Below, piece after piece: positions 19,360 through 27,678 of a stretch of 37,677 bases of DNA. Under the pieces are notes generated by a model. The model was not told the DNA's origin. It saw nothing but the letters and a program-made list of their open reading frames with translations, and made no database searches. Each line of letters begins with the position of its first letter. The stretch's first letter is position 1. Position numbers and translations under genes: made by a program. Source of the stretch: Zelonia costaricensis (Eukaryota > Euglenozoa > Kinetoplastea > Trypanosomatida > Trypanosomatidae); the NCBI GenBank assembly GCA_030849075.1, contig JASAOO010003296.1, positions 1 to 37,677 on the forward strand, in the 5' to 3' direction.

Positions 19360-20766
19360 CTACGCCTTGCAGGGCGTGAAGAGGCGCAGCAGCTCCGCCA
19401 CCTGCGCGCTGGCACTCGAGTCCCGCGACGACTGCGCCGATTGCGTCGTCGCCTCGCTCACCTGCGACGTGAAAGGTGAGCTGCGGCTGCTACGCTGCTC
19501 GGCCACTGCTGTCGCAGTCGCAGCCGAGTTCAGCACGGTGGGTGAGGGGGCGGCGGCAGCGGCCTCCGCTGCGAGTGCACACGCCACGATGCGGGCATAG
19601 CGCTCCTGCCAACGTGCGGCCTCCTCTACCTCTGCGCCGCCCCGCTGGCTACCCACTTGCACCGGCGGCGTAGCATCAGAAGTTCTCAGCGTGCGGTGGT
19701 GACGCCCCTCCGCCGGACTCACCGGCACGGTGCGTGAAGCTTCCCCTTCGTCGGCACAGCGGAAGAGCTCGCGGGCGACGTGGCGGCGCCTGTGCGGCGC
19801 GCCGACTTCCGGAGCTCCGCCTTCGTCGTGCGCTAGCCTGGCCGTGGCGTGCGTGCGGCTGCGCCGTGCGTCCTGTGACTTGTCGGCGGAGAAGACGGTG
19901 AGAAGGAAGTCCATCGCATCGACACCACCAACGCACGCCTGCGGCGGCGTCGTGTCACCGGAAGGGGCACCGCGACGACGCAGTCCCGCAGACACCCGCG
20001 ATTCAGTCGATGGCGCGGCGTCGAGTGAGGCTGCAACGGCCGCCCTGTCTCTGGTGTGGACGGCAGCTGCAGCATGTGCGCCGGGGCTTGGCGTCAGTCC
20101 AGCCGCCTCGCCGCTGCTCGAGGTGCTGACCTCGTACACATGGGAGGCGACGGACTTGGGCGACAGGGGGCACACCTCGGTGAGGTGAACAACAGCGGCG
20201 ACCTCGTGGCTCTGCTCCGCCGCTGCAGCAGTTGCGACAGCGGAAAGACGCCCCTGTGAGGCTGGCGATCGGCCAGCGACGGACTCGAGCTCCGCCCCGT
20301 CCGCGGCGAGGATGGCGGACACGTGCGGCGTTGCCGATCCGCCGCCGCCGCTGCTGCGACGACGCCGGCCATGGTGTCCACGGACATGCGGTCGTCTCTT
20401 GGTCGGGCGGTCTTCGGTGTTGTGCTGATCGATCGGTGTGCCCACCTCGGCCAGCGTCTTGTGATGCCGCCGGCGGTGGTGGTGCGGCTGCTGCGCCGCG
20501 TCGCGCGTGCGTGGATCGGCGCGCTCTGCGACGTGCAGCGCAGCCCGCAGTGCGCGGATGTCCTCCTGCTGCTCCAGCACCTGCTCGGTGAGTTCGACCA
20601 GCAGTCGCTCGTAGCGATGCAGCATATCCCGCGTGCTCACCAGCGTCGTGGTGGATACGTCGGGGCTGTGGCAGCGGTCCGATGCCGGTCGCGTGCGTGC
20701 CGCAGCACCACCGGCAGCACTGTCGACGTGCATGCCGGCTTCAAAGTGCGTGAGCGGCGCCGACAT
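19360..20766 (-). CDS. Hypothetical protein with short coiled coil (468 aa)
   Basis: Not recognised. An N-terminal helix (MLHRYERLLVELTEQVLEQQ continuing to about residue 85) has heptad-like leucines and probably forms a coiled coil. It is followed by a His/Arg-rich basic stretch (HHHRRRHHK and GHHGRRRR), then a Ser/Thr/Ala-rich low-complexity middle. A second amphipathic helix (EEAARWQERYARIVACALAAE) lies near residues 380-410, and the protein ends SAQVAELLRLFTPCKA. There is no membrane span or signal peptide. The basic and disordered composition fits a cytoskeletal or nucleic-acid-associated protein, but no function is claimed. The reading frame reaches five codons further only through a TTG, so the ATG at 20766 (MSAPLTHF) is used; a second ATG lies 11 codons later. 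Confidence 0.7.
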   Translation of the reverse strand: MSAPLTHFEAGMHVDSAAGGAAARTRPASDRCHSPDVSTTTLVSTRDMLHRYERLLVELTEQVLEQQEDIRALRAALHVAERADPRTRDAAQQPHHHRRRHHKTLAEVGTPIDQHNTEDRPTKRRPHVRGHHGRRRRSSGGGGSATPHVSAILAADGAELESVAGRSPASQGRLSAVATAAAAEQSHEVAAVVHLTEVCPLSPKSVASHVYEVSTSSSGEAAGLTPSPGAHAAAAVHTRDRAAVAASLDAAPSTESRVSAGLRRRGAPSGDTTPPQACVGGVDAMDFLLTVFSADKSQDARRSRTHATARLAHDEGGAPEVGAPHRRRHVARELFRCADEGEASRTVPVSPAEGRHHRTLRTSDATPPVQVGSQRGGAEVEEAARWQERYARIVACALAAEAAAAAPSPTVLNSAATATAVAEQRSSRSSPFTSQVSEATTQSAQSSRDSSASAQVAELLRLFTPCKA

Positions 20767-21113
20767 GCGACACACACCCAAACACAGAAAGATGCAAGAG
20801 AGGGGAGACGCGGCGTGGGCTTCTATGCTGATGTCGAGTGGACTTCTATGGAGTGAGGGTCCGGCCCACGGAGGCGAGCAGCGCGATTGCGTCTTCGATC
20901 AACTGCTCGGGCTCTCGCGGTGTGTTGGATGTGGGCCGACCAGCGGGAGAGGACCAAAAACAAAAACGTCTGATGCACGGTGGGGGCGTCGGCTGCAGCG
21001 ATGCGATGGATAGCGGAGGAAGAGAGTTGAGGATGGGTGGGGCAGACGGACCCGATGCACACGGGGAGGGGTGTATGAGTGTGCGTGTGGACTCGAAAGT
21101 GGTGTGATCCGCA

Positions 21114-21136
21114 CACGAGGGCTGCGCCGCGGGGGG
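21114..21136 (+). repeat. 23-nt motif shared with the 356-bp repeat
   Basis: CACGAGGGCTGCGCCGCG plus a G run is identical over 23 bases to the minus strand of 7148-7170 and 7505-7527. A nearby GATCC is also shared. It lies in non-coding DNA. Confidence 0.5.
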
Positions 21137-21250
21137 GGAGTGCACCTCAGCAGGGGCTCTGGTGCCGCAACCGCGCGTGCACGGAGACCAGGAAAAACAC
21201 GCACAGTCTCTTTCCCGTCTCTACTCAGCAGGGGGAGGGGCGACGGGAGA

Positions 21251-21292
21251 GGGCGGGTGGGTGAGTGGGTGGGTGGGTGGGGGGGGGGGGGG
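21251..21292 (+). other. G-quadruplex-forming sequence candidate
   Basis: The plus strand holds repeated GGG blocks separated by one to three bases (GGGCGGGTGGGTGAGTGGG, further GGGT units), ending in a run of 14 G. This fits the four-run G-quadruplex pattern. It is on the template strand of the polycistron, so the RNA would be C-rich. Confidence 0.7.
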
Positions 21293-21551
21293 CAAGCCCG
21301 CCCTCCTCATGGACGACTCCTGCTTGCGTTCACGTGTGCTCTCTGGCGCAGGTGTGAGGCGATCAACGTGACGTCCGCCGCACCCACTCGGCACCTCCAC
21401 CGAACAGTACAAAAGACAAAAAAGGGGGTTACAGCCGGGGCGGCGTGCCCTCGCGAGCACACGGCCACAACCATCAACACGCCCTCCTCCCTCGCTGTCC
21501 CACGTCCCCTTGTGCACACACGATTCGGGCGGGGGGGAGGGGAGAGGGGCA

Positions 21552-24341
21552 TCAAGGGAGCTCGCTGAACGGGTCGGAGACGTAGGCGCCGGCCGACATG
21601 CACACACGGTACTCGCCGCGGCTCCACTTGCCCGTCGTGGAGAGGTAGCTGTCCAGGATCTGCAGCGAGCGTTCGTTGGACTCGCTCAGGCTGCCGAGAC
21701 AGGAGGTCTTGTGCTGCACACAGCGCAGCCCGAGGTGGGCCAGGAACCACTGCGTGTTGTACAGCGTGGCGAATCGGTCAGCCCGGGCCAGGTGGGAGGC
21801 GACGCACACAACCTCGCGGTCCGCCGGCTGCCGCACGGAGAGGAAGCGCCGCGTCTTCTCGACGGCGCGCTTGAGGGTGACGTGTTCGAGCTTGCCCTCC
21901 ATCGTGTCGCGCACGTGGCCGAGGGCGTAGCTGACGTCCGGCACGAAGGCCAGGTACGTGCCCGCCAGCCGCGACAGCTGCGTCGTGTTGTCGGAGAAGA
22001 GCAGCGCCGCGTACTGGTCGAGGTACGGCGACCGGCCCGCCAAGTTCGTCAGTTCCAGATGCTTCTTCGAAGTCGGCACTAAACTCAGCGCCTTGCCAGA
22101 CGCAGCGCGGCGCCGCTCCGCGAGCTCGGTATAGCGGAGCTGTGCCGCCTTCAAGTGCGCGAGCCACTCCACGGTGCAGAGCCCGTCGCCCAGCCGCTGC
22201 GTCATGTCCATGCGCTGCGCCTCCGCGTCGTTCTCCTTCTGCGCTGCCGCGCCGCGCAGGTTGGCCAGCAGCCCGCCGACCCCCTCACCACCGGCGGCAC
22301 CCCCGTCGTCCTCGCCGAGCCGGAGCTGCCGTGCCGGCGTCTTGGGGCTGGGTAGCAGCGTGAACTGCAGCCAGTCCTGGCAGAAGAGGCGGTAGAAAGT
22401 GCCGCCCTGCACGGCGAAGGCTTCCCCGAGGCCGACCTGCTGACTCACGAGCGCCTCGCACAGCGTCGTCAGCGCTGGCTTCGCCGTGGCCTTGGTCGCG
22501 TTGTTGAGGGTAGACTGAGGCGTGCGGCGCCGCCACGTGGGCACCGGCATGCGGACGGCGTACAGGGGGGCGTGCTGGCAGTGAAAGTGGGCTGACGCGC
22601 TGTACGCTGCGATTGGCAGGCCGTCCTGCACTCGCGCGTTGGGGCGTGTCTTGTGCGGTGCATCGCTGGCTTCCTCCGCCCCCTGCTGCGCCCCCGCTGC
22701 GGGGGCTGCGGTGGGTGGCGTGATGGGCAGTGACGACGTGGGGCTGGTCGAGGACGAGACAGGGCGGGCCCGCTTCACGTAGTCGATCAGCGACGCCTGC
22801 AGTGCTGCCTCCCGCTCCGGCTGACGCCAGTCCTGCGTCGCGTACGCGTGAAGGCGATACGCGTGCACGTCTTCGGCCAGCCCGGTGTTGGCGATGTCGA
22901 CGACCATCACCGGCAACGCGTTGAAGCCATTCTTGGAAAGCGTCTGCAGCCCCACCGTGATCTCGCGCTGCGCGACTGTGCTGTTGTGAGAGAACTCAAC
23001 CGGTCTGACTGTTGCCGCTGCTGGCAGTTGCACGCCGGCGTGAAAGCTCGACGCGTAGGCGGAGTCGGCGCTGCTGGGGGTGGCGCTGCTGGGAAAGCGT
23101 GCAAAGGTCGCCGCGATGCCGCCGCGCGGCAGTGTCCACCGCAGGTCGTGCAGCATGACGTATTCAGTGACCACGAGACGCACGCCGTGCACGAGGGCGT
23201 AGGAGACCTTCAGCATCTGCGGGTTTGACGCCGCCGTGTGCGCCAGGCCGGCAACCCGCACGCGCGGCTGCTCTACCGCACTGGGGCTCTGCTGCTGTTG
23301 CCTGTCCTGGCCCGCCGCCGCTGCTGTCCACCACTGACGCACCGCCGCTGCCTCCTCCTCGGCGGCCCGCGTGTGGGGACCCTCTAGCACGGCGTTGTGC
23401 ACGAGCAGCCACTCGTGGAAGCTCGGGTGCCGCGTCACACCCGCATGGACGAGCCCGACGGCGGCGCGGCGCAGGAGCTGTGCAGTTGGTCCGCGGCCTC
23501 CGGTACTGCCCTCCGCAGCAGTTGCGGACAGCTGCGCGGCCCTCATGGGCGGCCCTGTGAGCACGGTGAGCACGGTAAAGGCCTGCAGAACGCGCACACT
23601 ACCCCCGCCCTGCATCCATTGCGCAGGCTTCACAGGCGCCGTTGCCGCCGTGTTCGTCAGCGCGGGGCTCTGCTTGGTGGTGCTCGTGGTGTTGTGAGGA
23701 GAGAGCGACAGATCCTGCCGCGGCGACGAGGATGTTGGCTTGGTGCTGGCGAGGGTGTTGGCTGGCTGGGTCGAGCTCGTGTTGCCAACAGGGCCGTCTG
23801 CTTCCGCTACGGCCGGATAGCTCGCATCCTGGTTCGCGTCGTCCGCGTCAGCGTCGACGGGGCCGTCGTCCTCAGCGGCCGACCCCGGCAGCGGCGCCGC
23901 CGCACTCGCCGTCCCCGCCCACCGCCGCGGCCGACCACCCGTGAAGGCGCCGAGCGAGCCTGTGACGCCACCCCCGCGGTCGGCCAGGGCCCCCAGCAGC
24001 ACCTTCTCCCCGTCCTCCCAGCCGCCACCGCCGTCTTCGGCCGCCGCGGAACGGCTCGCCTCCAGCGGCGCAGCGAAGAGCGCCACGAACAGCAGCTGCG
24101 AGATAAAGACGAGGGCGCACAGCACGCCAACACTCAGGCGCCAGTGCCGGCGCAGAAACTGGCGATACCGTCGTACCCGCGTCGCGAGGATCGGGCCCGC
24201 GCCTGCAGCGGGTGGGGGCCCTCCTCGACCGCGCAGCCCTCTGCGACTTGCCGCCGTGGCATGGCCGTAGACGTCTGAGCCGGGCCCAGCGTTGAAGACG
24301 ACCTCCGCGGCGCTGACGTCGTCGCCTGAGTGAGACGGCAT
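21552..24341 (-). CDS. Type II membrane protein of unknown function, glycosyltransferase-like architecture (929 aa)
   Basis: A basic cytosolic N-terminus (VRRYRQFLRRHWR) precedes one membrane span at about 70-91 (VGVLCALVFISQLLFVALF). A Ser/Thr/Pro-rich stalk and a long, better-ordered domain follow. Sequons (GNTSS, HNTTS, HNSTV, DNTTQ) and scattered cysteines in the C-terminal part fit a lumenal domain. Conserved-looking stretches include SYALVHGVRLVVTEYVML, FYRLFCQDWLQFTLL and REVVCVASHLARADRFATLY. The layout is that of Golgi glycosyltransferases, which trypanosomatids have in number, but I recognise no DxD-type motif or known family, so this is only inference. The frame opens 78 codons further with a GTG, but that part spans a pyrimidine tract and AG, so translation most likely starts at the ATG at 24341 (MPSHSGDD). 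Confidence 0.75.
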   Translation of the reverse strand: MPSHSGDDVSAAEVVFNAGPGSDVYGHATAASRRGLRGRGGPPPAAGAGPILATRVRRYRQFLRRHWRLSVGVLCALVFISQLLFVALFAAPLEASRSAAAEDGGGGWEDGEKVLLGALADRGGGVTGSLGAFTGGRPRRWAGTASAAAPLPGSAAEDDGPVDADADDANQDASYPAVAEADGPVGNTSSTQPANTLASTKPTSSSPRQDLSLSPHNTTSTTKQSPALTNTAATAPVKPAQWMQGGGSVRVLQAFTVLTVLTGPPMRAAQLSATAAEGSTGGRGPTAQLLRRAAVGLVHAGVTRHPSFHEWLLVHNAVLEGPHTRAAEEEAAAVRQWWTAAAAGQDRQQQQSPSAVEQPRVRVAGLAHTAASNPQMLKVSYALVHGVRLVVTEYVMLHDLRWTLPRGGIAATFARFPSSATPSSADSAYASSFHAGVQLPAAATVRPVEFSHNSTVAQREITVGLQTLSKNGFNALPVMVVDIANTGLAEDVHAYRLHAYATQDWRQPEREAALQASLIDYVKRARPVSSSTSPTSSLPITPPTAAPAAGAQQGAEEASDAPHKTRPNARVQDGLPIAAYSASAHFHCQHAPLYAVRMPVPTWRRRTPQSTLNNATKATAKPALTTLCEALVSQQVGLGEAFAVQGGTFYRLFCQDWLQFTLLPSPKTPARQLRLGEDDGGAAGGEGVGGLLANLRGAAAQKENDAEAQRMDMTQRLGDGLCTVEWLAHLKAAQLRYTELAERRRAASGKALSLVPTSKKHLELTNLAGRSPYLDQYAALLFSDNTTQLSRLAGTYLAFVPDVSYALGHVRDTMEGKLEHVTLKRAVEKTRRFLSVRQPADREVVCVASHLARADRFATLYNTQWFLAHLGLRCVQHKTSCLGSLSESNERSLQILDSYLSTTGKWSRGEYRVCMSAGAYVSDPFSELP

Positions 24342-25668
24342 TTGGGCACCCGGAGCCGGAGGGGAGGCAAGGGGGCTGCGTGCAAGATGGGATCGCCACA
24401 GCACCTTCACGAGGCGCAGAGGCACACACAGACGTAGAGGGGGGGGGGGGAGGAGCAGTGAAAAGAAAAAAAAACCTGCAACAACAACAACACGCAATCG
24501 GCGTTGTTCCTTTCGAAGTGGGATTACAGAGATGTGGATGGCGGCGGTTTGCACCGACACAGGTGTGGGTGGCACGAATTGGTGTATTTACGTTGCAGGG
24601 CGCTGGCGGCGGTGTTGAGTGGAGGTGAAACACGGCAATACGCGACACACATGCAGACGAAGTGCTGCCGTTCAACACGCAGCTGCGAACATGTGGTGCA
24701 CGCAGCACGGTGGGAGTGCGAGGCAGGGTGCGGGAGAGGAAAGCGAACAACAAAGCAAGAGACGAGCGCGACAGGGCGCAGGCCGCGGGGCAGTGAAGAG
24801 GCGGCCGAGCCCAGCGACTGTGCGTGGAAGGGGGGAAAAGGAGGAGGCGCAGTGATGCACTCGAGTGCAGTGAGCAGGGAAGGACGCGAAAAGGAGGAGG
24901 GGGAGGGGAGGGTCAGCGCGACGCGTTGTGCGAGGCGTGCGATCGATGACGTTTGGGGGACACTTCGCCGTGAGTGCTTCCGCCGCGCAAGCAGCAGGCT
25001 GCACCTCTTGCGTTGTGTGTGTGCGGGCACTACTTGGGTGCTGCAACGCTCAAGCCACAGGAGGGCAGGGGAGGCGAGGCGAGGCGAGGGAGTATGACAA
25101 CACCGCTGTTTGTGCGAGGCAGGCAAGCGGGGGCTCTGTACGGGAGGGGAAAGGCAAGACAAGAGCGGGGGAGCAAGGGAGCCAGGGAGTGCAACACGCA
25201 AAGCTGGAGCTGCGTGATTGTGTGAGAGTGGCAGATGACCGGTCAGGAGGCGGAGAGCCTCGAGCGAAGGACGAGGCACATGCGCGGCGGCTCTGCTGTC
25301 GGGGACGCCGCGTCGTTGCTGATAGTGATCGCGGCGCGTCGGCTACTGTTCTGTTTTTTCTTTTCAAGTGTGTGTGAGAGAAGAACTCGACAACATGGGC
25401 GGCCTCGCGTGCGGCGCAAACAAACACAGAGCACCACCAGTCACGGCGCGTCTCTCGCACCTCAGCGCGCGCGACAACCCGATCAACCCCCTCCCCCTCC
25501 CCCACAACGACAAGACTAACAGAAGCGGACAGGCGGCAAACCCCGATGGAGTGGTCAGCGACCCTGTGCGCGGCAGCGCAGGTCGTCTTGGCCATTGCGC
25601 CAGACTCCCTCTCGTTCTCTCGTCGCGCGCATCCTCCTCTTCCCGCCTCGCCCCTGTGCTAAGCGACG
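24342..25668. other. Intergenic spacer (1327 bp)
   Basis: No gene seen. It holds the strong splice signal for the 21552-24341 gene, a short direct AGGCG repeat near 25070-25090, purine-rich blocks on the plus strand at about 24880-24910 and 25140-25180, and a T-rich stretch at about 25350-25365. Long frames on both strands have no recognisable protein character. Confidence 0.65.
24405..24478 (-). promoter_or_regulatory. Polypyrimidine tract and trans-splice acceptor candidate
   Basis: The coding strand reads through TTTTTTTTTCTTTTCACTG, then a CTCC plus poly-C run, and the first AG after it is at 24406-24405. Splicing there would leave a leader of about 64 bases before the ATG at 24341 and would remove the upstream GTG-initiated extension. 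Confidence 0.55.
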
Positions 25669-26919
25669 TCAGTGGTCGGCGATGAAGTGGGTGGAGACGC
25701 CGAACTTGTACACCTGCGCGCGGCTGTAGCCCATGTCTTTGAGAAAACCCGTGTAGCGGTAGAAGGGGCCCTGCCAGTAGTAGTAGTTGCCCAGCGAGCT
25801 GACGCGGCCGCAGAGGTACGACTGCATGGACTGCGGCCCACACACGAGCAGCTGCGGCCGGTACGTGTGCAGCTCTGATGCACCGCTGGTGGGGTCGCCG
25901 CTCGCTGGCGCGACGCGCACCGGGGGCGGCAGCGCGGCGGCGATGGTCTCCGGGTCGATGTTGCCCACGTACGTGTTCGATGGGAGGGGTGCCGCCGTGC
26001 CCTTGCGACGCCCGCCAGACAGCACGTTGTAGGACACTTGGATGCGGTCGCCGTTCCGCTTCTCGTACGCCTCGAAGAGCGACTTACGGAAAGGGATGCC
26101 GACGGCGGTGTGGTGGCAGTACAGCAGGCGCAGCGTGGTCCTGTCCGACTTGTCCTTGTCGAGCACGTTCATGAGCTGCAGCGCGACGGAGGCGCCGGAG
26201 GTGGAGCAGACCAGCCCAAGCTCCTTCAGCGTGTTCGGCGTGTAGCGGAACTCGCGCATCCATCGGCCAAGGTACAGAACGTCGCCGGGCTCGAGGTAGC
26301 GCATGCGGCTCGACATGCGACCCGGGTCGCAGTCCTTGATCGCGAACTCGATAAAGCCACGTTCCTGGGGGTGACTGATCGGAGTGTACCACCGCGCGAG
26401 TGAGCTGAGCTCGCGGACGTTGCCGCTGATGACGCGCACGGAGCTGACCGGCTCGTAGCCGGCGTAGTCGTAGCTGTGGGGGAGGGCGAAGCGGTACACG
26501 TACATGTTGCTGCCCTCCTCGCGGTTCTTCTCCAGGAGGGTGATGGGGACCGGCGGCGCACACCAGCTCCAGCGCTGCGCCAGCGGACGGCGCTCCTGCC
26601 GCGGCTGCAGCACAAACCTGTACACGCAGTAGCTGACGCCGAACGTTGTGGCGAGCACGGCGGCAAGTCGCGCCACGTAGCCGGTGTTCACGTCGTTGAA
26701 GACGCTGCGCACGGTGTCCGGCATGTCCTGGATGGTGAAGGACCACCGCCGTTGCTGTGTCGTGGTGGCGCGTGACGGCGGCGCCTGTGCGGTACCGCCG
26801 TGCTTACTCTCATGGTACTCGTAGTCGGAGAAGGTGGTGCCGCCGTCACCGGGGGCGCGGCGGCGGGTGGCGCCGCTGCTGCTGCTGGGCAGCTGCTGTT
26901 CCCACGGCTTGGGTGGCAT
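25669..26919 (-). CDS. NADH-cytochrome b5 reductase-like FAD/NAD(P)H oxidoreductase, membrane-anchored (416 aa)
   Basis: Members of this ferredoxin-NADP reductase superfamily pass electrons from NAD(P)H through FAD to a one-electron acceptor such as cytochrome b5. Seen: a disordered N-terminus, one membrane span at about 80-104 (YVARLAAVLATTFGVSYCVY), then the FAD-binding RWYTPIS motif (176-182; family pattern RxYTxxS), the second flavin-region segment FAIKDCDPGRMSSRM followed by LEPGD (about 192-213), a nucleotide-binding segment LVCSTSGASVALQLM (236-250) and the CGPQSM motif (360-365) of the NAD(P)H site. The nucleotide loop is unusual: family members normally have a GGTGxxP-type loop where this reads STSGASV. 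Internal linkers (about 301-355) are longer than usual. The membrane anchor points to the mitochondrial outer membrane or ER (inference). Reduced or altered NAD(P)H specificity is possible. It starts with a true ATG. Confidence 0.8.
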   Translation of the reverse strand: MPPKPWEQQLPSSSSGATRRRAPGDGGTTFSDYEYHESKHGGTAQAPPSRATTTQQRRWSFTIQDMPDTVRSVFNDVNTGYVARLAAVLATTFGVSYCVYRFVLQPRQERRPLAQRWSWCAPPVPITLLEKNREEGSNMYVYRFALPHSYDYAGYEPVSSVRVISGNVRELSSLARWYTPISHPQERGFIEFAIKDCDPGRMSSRMRYLEPGDVLYLGRWMREFRYTPNTLKELGLVCSTSGASVALQLMNVLDKDKSDRTTLRLLYCHHTAVGIPFRKSLFEAYEKRNGDRIQVSYNVLSGGRRKGTAAPLPSNTYVGNIDPETIAAALPPPVRVAPASGDPTSGASELHTYRPQLLVCGPQSMQSYLCGRVSSLGNYYYWQGPFYRYTGFLKDMGYSRAQVYKFGVSTHFIADH

Positions 26920-27678
26920 TCACAGGATGTGGTGTGTGGTGGTGGGGTGGTGGGGGGCGGGGGTCTGGGCTCAGCAACGGTGGTGGCTGCACCGAGTGTG
27001 CGTGCGTTGCCCCCGTAAGCAGATCCGACGAGAATGCGCTTTGGGGGAGGCGCACGCACACACACACACACGGAGATTGGTGCGTTTGGATGCAGGAGAA
27101 AGGCAGAGAGGGAAGGGCCAAGTGAGTGAGACGTTGACGGGAAAGGCATCGAACAATGTGCGGACGTGCAGGCAGCCGAAGCGGCGCGAGGGGTGGCGCC
27201 GTCTGCGAGTCGCAGGGCCCTGTCACCGCTCCCACGTATGCGGCTAGGGGGAGGGTTGGGGGGGGGAGGGGAAGGGGAGCAACAAGGGAGGGGAGCCTGC
27301 CCAGAGAAGACTCGACGACGTCTGCTGCGGCACTCCGGTGCACCCGTCTCCGCGTAGTGCACCCTTCCGTTTGGGTGCGGCCCAACAGCGCACGGCGGTG
27401 ATCGACGAAGACTCAGTCGAGACGAACGGAGGGGACGAGAGAAGCAAGCCAACGGCACGGGCCACGGGGTCGTGCAAAAAGGAGGCGCAGGCACATAAAT
27501 GCACACACACACACACACGCTCTGCACACGCTACCGCTAACACAGGCGCATCAACGCCAACCCACGAGCCAAGAGAGCGGGAGGGAGGTTGGGAATTGGT
27601 GAGTAGACCACTACGCAGTCACCAGGCTTTAGCTTCAACACACACACACACACAAACACACAGAGATTTCCTCTCTGC
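26920..27678. other. Intergenic spacer (759 bp)
   Basis: No gene seen. It contains CA microsatellites at 27502-27518 and 27637-27654, a short one at 27055-27070, and coding-strand pyrimidine tracts at about 26937-26968, 27085-27120 and 27243-27270. No AG lies between the nearest tract and the ATG at 26919, so the acceptor is probably at or above about 26966. Confidence 0.65.

Larger units (their letters stand above)
20767..21551. other. Intergenic spacer with strong G tracts (785 bp)
   Basis: No gene seen. The plus strand carries the 23-nt motif at 21114-21136, a dense G-tract cluster at 21251-21292 and G-rich DNA at about 21530-21547. On the coding strand these are C-rich. A pyrimidine-rich stretch at about 20795-20812 precedes the 19360-20766 gene, but no AG lies between it and the ATG, so its acceptor must lie further upstream (for example 20821-20820). 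Confidence 0.65.

Noticed and set aside
24342..24575. N-terminal extension of 78 codons starting at GTG for the type II membrane protein
   Set aside because: It has no ATG start and crosses a polypyrimidine tract and AG acceptor, so it is leader sequence.
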